Assembly: GCF_964355755.1 (NCBI RefSeq)
Contig: NC_092670.1
Coordinates: forward strand, 20,459,201-20,523,200
Direction: 5' to 3'
Length of the DNA: 64,000 nucleotides
Source of the DNA: Antedon mediterranea
Lineage: Eukaryota; Echinodermata; Crinoidea; Comatulida; Antedonidae
Of the stretch, positions 1 to 11,400 are shown one piece after another. A program made the position numbers and the translations under genes. Each line of letters starts with the position of its first letter. Position 1 is the stretch's first letter. The notes beneath the pieces are model-generated. The model was not told the DNA's origin and did not search any database. It saw nothing but the letters and a program-made list of their open reading frames with translations.

Positions 1-110
1 TCGTGAAACGTCACAAAATATGCATGAATATTCATTAGTCATATCAATAAGGTGTGACGTAAGAATTAAGCTAACTACAATTCGCTAATGCAAACGATTT
101 CTGTCGAGCC

Positions 111-184
111 GTCTGTGTAGTCGTGTGGATAAGACTATGGACTTAACATGTCGATGTATGAGGTTCGATTCCCATGAGCTACTT
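111..184 (+). repeat. tRNA-derived SINE head
   Basis: A split RNA polymerase III promoter is visible: an A-box-like TAGTCGTGTGG at 118-128 and a perfect B-box GGTTCGATTCC at 162-172, with start-to-start spacing of 44 nt as in tRNA. The cloverleaf stems around them are poor (T stem and acceptor do not pair cleanly), so this is more likely the head of a SINE than a working tRNA gene. The open frame over 125-418 is then incidental. The tail boundary is not defined; it may run to the AT-rich stretch near 500. Confidence 0.5.
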
Positions 185-1440
185 CTTTTACTTTATAGTG
201 AGAGAGAGATTATTAAGAGGGTTAGGTTTAGTTTATATTTAGGAAGTAGTTCGGCTGACTTTCACATGGGGTCCCCAACTTATGTACGAAAAAAAAATCG
301 CACCCCGGCCCTATATGATTTGAAGTTTAAAATAAAATATTTATATAGGCCTGAATCTTTTATAGGGCATCATAAGTTCAACTACGGACCACCTTGTTAC
401 GCCGATCGAAGAAACTAATACAGTTTAAAGTTTACTGTTTTACCCGGACTGGTTGTGGAAGATCATTCAGTCTACTCTCTATTGTTGTTAACTTTTAAAT
501 AAATGTATAATAATTTACATAATAATATCATTTTGACCACAGTATGAAATGAATCTGATACTTGTTTTGGCAGTAGTTTTAATTTTGCTTATGATAGCTT
601 ATTTTTTTAATTTTTGTTTGTTTTCATTAAGATGTATTTTCCCTAAAAACATGAAAAATAAAAGGTAATACAATCAGGCTTTGAATATGTTGTTATGTAT
701 TTTTAATAAAGTTAATCATTTAATCGTAGAAAAAAAACCAACAAAAATAATGATTTCATTATTATAAAAAGCCCCAAAATAAACAGTTATATTTGATTAT
801 TTTTGCTTTAAATATTTTTTTCACAGGGACAATATATCTTTAAAGCATCCATCAATTCCAAATAAAAGTAGGCTACTGTGTTGTATTTTTTTAGGTTAAA
901 ATTACTGTATATTCCGATTTAAAAACTATTGTAGAAAATATATTTGCTGACGTGTGCTATGACCTAACATATGTGTGGAATCGATTTTGGCACAAATGAC
1001 GGTTTCTTGACGTATCAGCTTGCCGGTGTAAGATTTAAATGTGTCCGGTGTTTGAAAGTGTCCACTGGACAATTTTCAGCATTGAATAGTGTAATACTAG
1101 CTGTTGAAAATGGCTGCGACCACCCGGGCAGCTTTCATCGATAAAAAAGTAGGACCATCGACATCGACATCATATTAACCCCGTAAAAACTAGGGCACTG
1201 GACGGTCACCAACTCCCGTTAGGGTAATTATAATTCCTTAGAATACCAACTTGAATCGCAAAATATCAAGTCGATTGAAATAAATATTACTATTATTATA
1301 TCTGGAGACATATAGTCTAATCAAATTAAATTGTTTGTTTTTGATTGAGTATATACAACCTGTTGTCAATTAGAAGTAAATCGACAACTTGAAAAATATA
1401 TAGCCTACTGTGTATTATTTCGAGGAAATGAATATCACTA
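185..1440. other. non-coding AT-rich stretch
   Basis: No convincing gene. A short fragment at about 822-845 resembles the right end of the GTATTGTCCC small-transposon family seen at 9906, 47223 and 55521. A 20-codon frame starts with ATG at about 1109, but no acceptable splice partner was found. Confidence 0.4.
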
Positions 1441-1459
1441 AATCATATAGGCCTAGGGC

Positions 1460-1690
1460 CTACCTATTTCGTTCTCTCGAAATATTATTTCATTCGAATT
1501 CGAATTACTACTAGAGAACGAAATAATTTCCCTCGAAATTATTTCGTTCTCTCGATCATTCCTTGTCTCGAAGTAGTAATTCGTTTTTTATATTATTCAG
1601 TTCTTGAAATCTTATTTTGTTCTCCCTAAATATATTCGTTCCCTCAAAATATTTTTCAGTTCTCAAAATATTATTTTGTAATATTCATAA
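1460..1690. repeat. degenerate tandem and inverted TTCGTTCTCTCGAAAT repeats
   Basis: Roughly 22-28 bp units related to TTCGTTCTCTCGAAATATTA recur head-to-tail, with one unit inverted (CGAGAGAACGAAATAATTTC type). Related diverged units appear at about 1995-2050. They look like a decayed satellite or the arm of an old inverted-repeat element. No coding potential. Confidence 0.6.
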
Positions 1691-2189
1691 TACTGTTACT
1701 AATTTAATAATATTAACTGATAACAAAAGTTCTTTAAACAAGTAAGTTCGTCATTGTTAAAGTCAGTTCTTTTTCATTATATTTTTTTTCACAGATGCCT
1801 GATTTTTGTTTTTATTTAATAAAACATTGAATTGGTTAGTCACAATATTTGTTTTGTTTCTAGAGACTTTACATTATTTATTTATTTATCTAAAATACAT
1901 TTGAAAAATATTGTTGATGCATATTACCAAAAAAATATTTATTTTTTTATATTTTATATGGAAAAATAAACACCTTAATTGCGCATCATAATTATTCGTT
2001 CACTCAAGGGTATTTCGGTTTTTTGTTTTTTTCGAATATTATTTCGTTCCCAATACAAACAGTCCAATGCCGTTATACATCAAATTCATAGAATAATGGC
2101 TTATATTGAAATGAAGCGTTTAAAACGTCTTTGCCACAATGTCTGTACATGCAGCTGAGTTTTAAAAATCGCGGTTGTATTTTTGTTTT

Positions 2190-3185
2190 ATATGGACATA
2201 TAAACATAGAAACCTCCAGCTAATACCAGAAATACCAACAGCTTATGTAATCAATTTTTAAAATCAACACCAGCTAATGTAGAACGGTCAGCAGATAATG
2301 TAGTAACGAAAATTGCCTCACAGCTAATGTTGAAAATATTGTATAAATTTAAAAACCTGCATGTCTACATCATGTGAAAATGCATTTCTTTACTTACCGG
2401 TAGCTATCCATCTATCCACGTCTCGTAAGTGACCAACCAACAACCACTTCTAGTAAGTAACCACCTCTATTAATCGACCACCGCCTCTTAACGACCACAC
2501 CACTCGTCAAGGACGAGCTATTTTAAAGGACCACCACCTCGGCTTCTCATAATCAACCTCATGACGGACTACCTCTCTTAACGACCACGCCTAAAGTGTC
2601 GACCTCTCTAAAAAAAACGTCCACCTCTCCAAGGGACCACTTCTCATAATCGACTACCATCCGTAACGACCACCTTTCGCAAATTACCACCTCTATTGAG
2701 GTGGTCACTTATAACGGGAGGTGTAGTCGGTAAAAGAAGTGGTCGTCTCCGAGCGGTGGTAGTTTATGAAAAGCAGTCCCTTATGAGAGGAGGTTACCCC
2801 TTCAGGAAGTTGTCCATTGTGAGAAGCGATCCTTTAACAGAGGTAGTCCCCTTTAAATATTAAAGGTGGTCGCTAACAAGGGTAGTTGCTTACGATGAGA
2901 GTGCTACGTTTTGAAAGCCGATCACTTACGAGAGGTGGATAGACTGACAGCTAAACTAAGTAGAGAAATACATTTGCACATGATTTAGACATTTAGGTTT
3001 GTAAAATATATAATGTTTTATTAGCGGCGATATTAACTACATTAGCTGTGAGGCAATTTTCGTTACTTCATACCTGTTGAGTTGTATATTAGCTAATGTT
3101 GATTTTTATTTAATAAATAACTGTTGGTGTTTCTACATTAGCTAGTTCTAGGTTTTACTACATGGGTGGATTTGACTTTGTTTCG
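2190..3185. mobile_element. foldback (long inverted repeat) element
   Basis: The left arm (about 2195-2440) and right arm (about 2935-3180) are imperfect inverted copies. For example, the left AACGAAAATTGCCTCACAGC is found reverse-complemented near 3045-3065. The symmetry centre is at about 2698-2703. The inner parts of both arms consist of degenerate ~20-25 bp units resembling ACCACCTCTNNTAANGACC on the left and the reverse complement on the right. No transposase is present, so this is a non-autonomous foldback element. Exact termini and target duplication are not resolved. Confidence 0.75.
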
Positions 3186-4043
3186 ACGACATTTATTGCT
3201 GGCGTTTTCTACACTAGCGGTTTTGAACAGGGACTACTGTATTAGTGTAAAGGGAATGCCACAAGTTGTATTTTTTTATTTTTTTTTATTTATCGTTTTG
3301 TGTACTAAAGTGGCAGCATAATCAGTATTTATTTTTACCAGATGTCCAGCAAGGGTAATGTCCCATAACTCAGGCCACAATTGTCAGGTCAACCTCAAAA
3401 CAGCGACTCTCGGGAGATATTAATTAGTCGTGTTAACTGTCATCTGTTATTTTTCAGGAGAAGGGGTGCGAACTTGCTCAGGGTTAGCCATATCTCAAAT
3501 TAGGATTACGCTTACCATGAATATGATTTCATTACAAGAATTATATACCACAGTATGTTACGTAATTTAATTTAATTCTCTTATTTTAGGTTGTTGGATA
3601 TTAGAGGTTGGATATTAGATTGTAAAAGTTATTGTGAAGCTGTTGTTTAAAGTGCTTACTGGGTTGTTGAAAGTTGAAGTTGATTGAAATTAAAGATTTG
3701 TTTTTGAGTTATTTTACAACTTTGTGGATTAATTGGTGTGTATACTTTTATGTCACAAGGGAGTTCCTAAAGTATTTTCAACCGCTCGGAAACATACGTA
3801 AAAGGAGTTCGCGACATCCACTTAAGACACAAAGTTTAAATTATAGGCCTACACCTGACAAAACTGTTTGCTCTTTCTTCTAATCGGCAATTGGTTAAAA
3901 CAAATGTAGCAAGAAGCTGATTGGCTCAATGTTTGTTCAAAACCTCCTACATTTAAAAATCATTCACTTTGCTTGCAAAGTTCCAATCACGGTGTTGTTG
4001 ATCGTTACAACCTGCCTTCTTTCTATTTTTACTTATTGTCATT

Positions 4044-5966
4044 ATGGCCGATCATGAGTTTGATGCCTTGAGAAACTATCTACAAAACAACGTTTATCCT
4101 GTAAATTATTCTGAAATATTAAAACGAAGTTTACGACGGAAAGCCAAGAACTTTACAATTCTTCATGATACCGTGTTGTATTACAAATCACGGCATTCTG
4201 GTAGATTATTGCGTGTATTGTTACCGAAAGAAAGAATCGACGTGTTAAATTATATTCATAAGCAGAAACATGGTGGTCACTTGGGTGTCAACAAAACGTA
4301 AGTTTTATGTCTATAATTTAAATTAAATAATTAGGCTCCGATAATTGAAATTAATATAAATTAATTGGAAACCTTCGACTCCGATGTCACCTGGATAATA
4401 GGCCTACTATAAGTCGGTGATCTTCTCAATATGATTTACATACTTATTATTAGGCGATGTCACAGGGATGCTAAATAAATTCACAGTCTGTGTTAATTCG
4501 TATCCACCACCATGAGTGAATTCGCTTAAATGGTTATTCATCCTTGCCAATTTGCCTATATTAAAAAAAACTAATTTGTACAATTTTAATATTTTAAATA
4601 CCGCCCTCTATTCGTGAGGTATGCTGATTGTGTTACAGATGTAGATAGCAAAATCTCACTGTATTAATAAAAGTCTCGACTGATTAGGCGATTTGTATGG
4701 TTTCTTTTCCTTCTTTTATTTACCCACAAATATAAAGTATAAACATTGCAACATAAATAAAACATATTAATATATGAATGGAATGGCTAATAAATACTGT
4801 AGTTTAAAAGTAATCAAGTTTTATAGCCCCTAAACATTGAAAAATAAACAGTTATATAAATTAGGGCTACCTTTCTAAAAATGTATATACCTAAAACACA
4901 CTTTGTCAAAATATATGAAAAAAACTATGAGATTTACTATAGGCCTACTATTACTAATCAACCAGGGAGATGAAATTATCCATGAATCAACGTAGTGATA
5001 AAGTGTAATGAAATAGAGGGCAGCATTACTAAAAATAAAATTGTTTTCGCCGTATTAATTTTATCTATTTTGTTTTCAGTTATTTTCGGCTGTTTTTTCA
5101 GTGAATAGACTGGCCGCACAATTGTAATTCTGCGTAAAGAATATGAATTTTACAGTAGTGTTCTCAGCTGTAGGAATGTAGGATCACGTTATATAATCAT
5201 TCATCATTAAATATTAAAGAGCAACTGAACACTATTGACCGTAATCGAAAGTAATTTCTCAAAAGCACACTTCGCTATAATTTAATATTTTTGCACATGA
5301 CCCTATTAACCAACGTACGCGATAACCAGAGATGGTGTTTGTACGTTACGAATACAGAATACAGACAAATAAACAAATGATAAATACAGTTGTTGATATG
5401 AACCATTATTATTAACCAATTGACCGGTGCTTGCTTTAATCTATAGACCGCCAAACTGTAATAAAGGAATACATTAATGATAAAATTACTCTTTGATACT
5501 GATGATGTTAACATTGATAATACATAATAAAAACAAGGCCATACATTGCTGCAGTCGCGTGCACAAATTTGAGTTAGTGCTTACCGACCGACCGACCAAC
5601 TGACAGACCGATCGACACAGTGAGCTGTGTACAGTCGCGTTTTCACGCGACTAAAACGGTAATAAAAATAAAATGAAATTATTTAAAGAATCGTCCATAT
5701 AATTTATAAGATTTATTTTCATCAATATATAGTGTTATTTATGTTGTTGTTTATTTTAACAGTTGGAAAAAGATACGTGAAAGGTATTACTGGAGGAGGT
5801 CATTTAGTGATGTTCGTGATTTTATAGGCGCCTGTTATCAGTGCCAAGAACGGAAAGAAGTTCTAAAAAAAGTTCCACTTCAACCTATACCTATAACAAC
5901 AGATACTGTTTTCAGACAAATCGGTATGAATATTGTTGGGCCAAGTTTGGAAAAGACAGAATGTGG
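4044..5966 (+). CDS. integrase zinc-binding (H2C2) domain gene fragment, Ty3/gypsy-derived
   Basis: Two exons splice in frame: 4044-4297 and about 5762-5966 (donor GTAAGT at 4298, acceptor TTTTAACAG). The joined protein carries an integrase-type HHCC zinc finger: H-x6-H in the first exon (IHKQKHGGHLG) and C-x2-C in the second (GACYQCQ), followed by the start of the integrase core, IGMNIVGP. The spliced layout resembles domesticated integrase genes such as GIN1 more than an intact retroelement, which would lack introns. At the place where the core normally has its first catalytic Asp (xDxxGP) the sequence reads Asn. A GTAAG donor follows GAATGTG near 5967, but I found no further core exons before the next gene. 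It may be a partial or dead domesticated gene, or a retroelement fragment with a chance intron. The intron contains one copy of the CCGACC hairpin repeat, and a second lies just downstream. Confidence 0.5.
5532..5652 (+). repeat. CCGACC-core repeat with GTCGCG hairpin end, copy 1
   Basis: Starts AACAAGGCCATA, continues with GCTGCAGTCGCGTGC, a (CCGA)n-rich core, and ends in a hairpin AGTCGCGTTTTCACGCGACT. It is closely matched by the copy at 5996-6104. It is probably a short non-autonomous mobile element, and it lies in the intron of the integrase-like gene. Confidence 0.65.
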
Positions 5967-5995
5967 TAAGATATCTCATGTCCGATCTCATGACA

Positions 5996-6104
5996 AACAA
6001 GGCCATATATGGCTGCAGTCGCGTGCTTAAATTTGAGTTAATGTTTACCGACCGACCAACCGACCGACATAGTGAGCTGATAGAGTCGCGTTTGTACGCG
6101 ACTA
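5996..6104 (+). repeat. CCGACC-core repeat with GTCGCG hairpin end, copy 2
   Basis: Same order of blocks as copy 1 at 5532, ending in the hairpin AGTCGCGTTTGTACGCGACT. It starts some 30 bases after the end of the second integrase-like exon. Confidence 0.65.
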
Positions 6105-6714
6105 ATTACTGAACAAAAGTAAATGGATTGCAATTGAAATACCTACCAAAAGTGAGCATCAAAGGCTAAATAAAATCTCACATGTAACGGGTGTCGTGTT
6201 TCTTATCTTCTAAAATTTAGTTAGGACCTGTTTTTTATAAATAGGCCTATATCCTACGTTATAAACCTCACAACAAATGACTTACTTAAAATTCCTAACC
6301 AGTTTTTGTCATTAAAAAAAAAGAGCGTTACGGTTCATGAAGTCGGTTAAAAAGTAGGCCATGTAATGTATTGATTCAGAAACTGATACTGCATGCATTC
6401 CACCTTTAACATTCCGTATGAAACGAGCTCACTATTTCCTCGTCTATTCACACCGGAAATTGTTGTAAGTAGTATTTTTTGAAGGTCTCTCTCACAATCA
6501 CATTTCCATGATGTCATGTCTCGCCTTCCGACGATGTAGATGCATGGTTGAAACTCCATGGTATAGCCGTCCCTTCGTGGACATCATGTGTGATGACTTA
6601 TTATGACTAACACAATTTCATGTTGGGCGGCGCCAGAAACTTTACAGAGTAGCAGTTCTTTCCAAATTCCGAACTTGATTCAGATGCAAACTGACTTAAA
6701 TGTTCTTTTATTTC

Positions 6715-6896
6715 TAAAGCCCTGTCTACACTATCAAACCATTTATTTCTCCATGATCAAACTTATTTGACAACAAAATGTGATGAGCATAAATATGGTA
6801 GTGATATGCCCAAATATAGTAGTGAATATGACATCACCATCATGGGCACATCACATTTTTTGTCACTGAAAGTTTGATAGATAGACAGACCTTTTA
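6715..6896. mobile_element. MITE, CTCTGTCTACACTATCAAA family, copy 1
   Basis: Left end TAAAGCCCTGTCTACAC and right end GATAGATAGACAGACCTTTT are inverted repeats. The interior has GGTAGTGATATGCCCAAATA and the GACATCAYCATCATGGGCAC block shared with the copies at 30239, 38481, 52850 and 53785. Confidence 0.75.
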
Positions 6897-8427
6897 AGTT
6901 TAGGTCAAATTCACATTTATTCAGAAATTAAATATTTACATTGTTACAGAGATCTTACAGAGACAAAGTAATTGTCTTTAAAAAAAATTATCACAAAAAA
7001 ACATGAAAGAAAGGTTTTAAAGGACGTACAAGAAATAAATAAATAAGGAAAAGTATACATACATTAACAATAAACGAGCAATACATTTGTATGTATATGC
7101 ACACATTACACACACACATACTATTATATGCATATATATTATTAATTTATACAGTATGGGTAAAGCATTTTAAGTAACTGTAATTCGATATGATGTCTCT
7201 TTTTAACATATTTTTTTATTATTTTATAATATAATATCTTCTAAATCATTTCTACGGAGTTCGTTCCATAGTTTCGGTCCATTAATAAAGTGTTGACCAG
7301 ATGTTAACCTATGGTTGTTCTAAGTTACTAACCTTTCTAAGATTATGGGTCGTATTGTCGTTTCTTTTGAATAGATCTTTTGAATACGTCTGGGTAAAAC
7401 ATTATACTTCTAACCTCGGCCATTAAATCTAATGACGGAAAGACGTAAACTTACATGCAACATGCAGCAGTAAGATTAAAACTACGATCAAATAAATAAA
7501 TCTTAAGACCTTTAGAATGACAGAACTTTAAATATTTGGATTTCAGGAAATGTAAATTAGCACTATTTGGATATATTCATATTTTTACTCATAGTCTAAG
7601 TCATTCAGGGAAGAGTGATCACTCTTTCCTGGTCATCCTTATCTATCCTTCCATCTCTCAGCCTTATACTTAAAATAATATTACTATACTACCATAACAA
7701 AAGTTTGATTTCTCCCCCAGGACCGTGACCAACATTTTTTAGATGTTTTGAACAGTGGGTTTAACAATTTGTAACTCAAGAACCTCGAATACATTTTGGT
7801 CATGGCCTTGACCTCACGTGATATTATACATCCAGTATTGTATCATATTTTTATTATAGGGCCTATTGTTTGAACATTTATCGGAAAAAGGTCCAAACTT
7901 TCAGGTAGCGCTAATTTTAAATTTTATTGAAACCGGAAGAACAATAAATTCACTTGATGATTTCAACTGATCTGATTGCAAACAGCATGCCGACTTTAAC
8001 TAAACGACCTTTGAACTGTTGTCAAATATAACGTGATATGATTGGTTGATCGTTACTAACCTGGTTAGCAGCAAAGAAAGTATTGGTGGTTTACGTACCA
8101 GCACCCTGTAGGTTAACCTTGTTTAACCAATAAGTTACGCATGTGTAACGCATGGATGGAGCTAGGCTGCTGCACGTTCAAGAAAGAACGAAGACAAAAA
8201 ACAATGTGACCCCAATACAAAACATTTTTCAGAGTGGTACTGTAGCCAAAGCTGTAGCCTAAGCCTACTTTAGTTGATTTCTTGCGACGATAATACTAGC
8301 TATAGACTGTTAGAAACGACTGAATATACTGTTGTTGTGTGGTTAAATTTAAGAATTCAAATAATGGTAGCGGCGTAAAGAATAGAAAAAGGAAGTCGAT
8401 AGGCTAGTCTGTATCGAAGCATGCTGA
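6897..8427. other. intergenic region upstream of ATF7IP, including likely promoter
   Basis: Apart from the LINE relic at 7235-7480 and simple-sequence stretches near 7090-7140, no gene is seen. The last few hundred bases before 8428 should hold the ATF7IP promoter and 5' UTR. No TATA box or initiator could be assigned with confidence. An in-frame TGA lies directly before the ATG at 8428. Confidence 0.4.
7235..7480 (-). pseudogene. decayed non-LTR retrotransposon polymerase C-terminus
   Basis: On the minus strand two short frames give NDNTTHNLRKVSNLEQP and then, after a stop or frameshift, GQHFINGPKLWNELRRND. The order (H)NxR block then GPKLWNxL is the usual C-terminal signature of CR1/jockey-like reverse transcriptases. 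It is broken by at least one frameshift and stop, so this is a dead LINE 3' fragment. Family assignment is from memory of the motif only. Confidence 0.45.
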
Positions 8428-11400
8428 ATGATGTTAAGTGGTAAGTAAGTTTGTAAAATAATAATAATTATCCGATTATCCTAGCTAGGCCTAGGCCTAG
8501 CCTAGGCTAGTAGGGCCTAGCCTAGGCCTATAATTTGTATTGGTAGGCCTATCACAGTATATTTAGGCTAGGCCTAGGTAGGGCCTATTAATATTATAGC
8601 CTGCCTATCTATTGGCCTAGAAGTAATGTACAATACAATAACTTTTAACAAAGAAAACGGCATAATAAAAAGTAGTACTTCATAATATATAATAATAGTT
8701 AATACTAATAGGCCCTAGCCTAGGCCTAATACTATATAGCCCTGTCTTTTTAGTTTAGATACATGGTAGTACTACTAGACCTAGTACTAGCCTAGGGCCT
8801 AGTACTATTAGTATAGTAGTAGTGAATTAAAATAAATTGTTCCTAAAAATAAATAAAAAATAATTATTTCAGTCGTGCATATTTAGGTAATGTATTTTAA
8901 ATTAATAAATATTATAAATATCAATACAACAGTAATTGATCAATTATTGATTGACTTAAAAAAAAATTTCACTAGCCTATAACAATTTGCAAATAAGTTG
9001 CATTACTACAAAATACATAAATGGTAAACACAGATATTACAAACATATAAAAATTGAAAGAAATATAAATATTACAAAAGTCATTATTTATTAATTAAAA
9101 CATTAACATTTGGCGAACTAAATGTTACAGGAATCAATTACTTTTAAATTCAAATACCTGTATAAAAAAGAAATAACTTTTTTGTTAGCGTTTTAATTAA
9201 AAATTATCTAAATTGCAATTTGCATGCAGTATATTTGATTACAACAAAATTAAATTCATTGATTTAATTATAGCAATTGTAGAGTATTTTTTACTCAAAA
9301 AACTAATTTAGTTATTAAACATCTATAATGAAAATTTTGATTTTTTTAATTTTTGCGCTTCATTAGAATTTTTTTTATTACAATTACAAGTACAAAATCA
9401 TATTCAAATACAATTAAACATTTACCTTTTAAAAAAATACTATAGTTACACAAAACAACACAATTGTGACCATGTTGGTAGTCATACACAACAAACTTAG
9501 TTTTTTTTTACATAAGCTTGTAATTCCTTGAAAAGAAATGATGGTGGTACTGTATGTTGGAGGCATGCCTATTTGACAGGTGATTGACAGACCAATTCAT
9601 TATGGTGAGGGGTGCTTTTACTTTTCAAATCATGTTCTTCCTGGGTAGGGCAAGGGCTATGGTTTATCCATGTAATTGTAAGCTAGTACTAAATACAAAC
9701 AAATCACTGCACCAGATCTTTAGTTTTGCTAAGACCAAGTGCGGAGAGAAAGGGTGGTTGATTAATAAGAGCGGATAGCCAATTTTTACAAGACTACAAG
9801 TCCTTGTTGGCTCAACTGGTTGTAGCTGCAGAACAGCTTATGAAAAGGTGTACAGTACGACCTCAATCATACCATTTTTCATGGAGACTTTCAAATGATT
9901 CAATATTAAAAATGTATTGTCCCTTTGACAAATTCCAAAAAAATAAAAATAAAAAGATTTTAAAAAAAAGTGGGTCATTTTGAACTATCATAATAGTTAT
10001 TAACTTTCACCAAAAATTAGTTGGAAAAAAAAATCATTTAACTGAAATACAGACATTTTTTTGTTCACTAAAATAACTTATAAAGTTTTCAATCAAAACA
10101 TATCTCATAATGCAACGTGCTTATTTAGCTACTCTGTATGCATAATTATAAAACTTCCTCGCGATCTGTGTGAGAACACATTCTCAACCGTGACGAGTTG
10201 TAAACAATTCTAATTAGCATCATGCATAATGCATACTCGTGGTTTAAAATCTTTGTTTACTTTCACTCGCGACGATTTTCCCGACGAAATGTAATCAAAT
10301 TAATTCACCTGTTAATTTACGTAAACTTGTTGTTTTTGGCTCGAATTTTCAAATTAAAGTGAATAACTTTAATATTACTTTGATATGGCCCAGAGAAAAA
10401 TTTCATTTCAAAATTTTGTTTAGCATTATTGCTAATTAAACTGATTTTTGAGTCAAGAAACATAGTTTTCTATTGTATTTTTTGCTAAGCAATTTTAGAA
10501 ATGTATAAATTTAGAATATTTTTTTGTGTTTCAAGGGACAATACATCTTTAATTTTGTTGTTTTCTAAATGTGACCGTTTTTGTTTAAAAAAAATAAAAG
10601 TAAAAAACATGCACTGCTCCAAAATTGTATGTGGTAGGGACGTGAAATGCTTTGGAATATTGTGCATCAAAAAAATCCAACAGTATTGGACGTTACGTAT
10701 TTAGCAAAATTTACATTGGGAAGCTTAGATTTTCTAATCCAGACCAAGGCAAAAATGCAAATTTTATGTTAATTAGCATGCAAATAAGCTCTAGAAAAAA
10801 ACGAACAGATATAAAATAATTAGTTAACTTAGTCAATAGAGGTCACCTAGCTAAACTAGTTTGACCTTTTAACAAGTACAGAATGAAACCATGATATTAG
10901 ATCCTTAGCATTGCTTAGGGTTAAAAGAACAGTGGATCTCCTATCAAGAAAAAAAAGTGATGCATATTCATTGCACTATTAACAAAAGATTAATTGTAGA
11001 CTAGTTTGACCTTTTGAGAATGTAAGAGCATACTAATTTGTTCTTCCTATCTTCTGTTAAACAAGGGATCATCTCAGAATAGTTACAGAAGTCGCTCTAC
11101 AACATGTGTTACTGTTTGTAATGTGTCATTCTGTGCAAAACTAAACAGCACTAACAGTTTCACATCCACACCATCATTAAATATTCATATTTTGCAAGTG
11201 TTGTGTAAACAATTATTGATACAGGTAGTTTATGAAGTTACTGCATCACTTGAAGCAATGGAGATGCTGTCGTAACTGCAGTAATAATAATACATTGACT
11301 AAAATCCTGCATAATTGTGCTATGTGCAGGAATCTGCATATTAAAAAAGATAACAAATCAATGGTATAGCAGGTTTCCTACATAGGTAACATGTTTTTAT

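Noticed and set aside
125-418. 97-codon frame at the window start
   Set aside because: Begins inside a tRNA-like SINE head and has no protein features.
1109-1180. Possible first exon MAATTRAAFIDKK
   Set aside because: ATG in decent context, but the frame stops after 20 codons, the only nearby donor is weak, and no acceptor exon could be matched.
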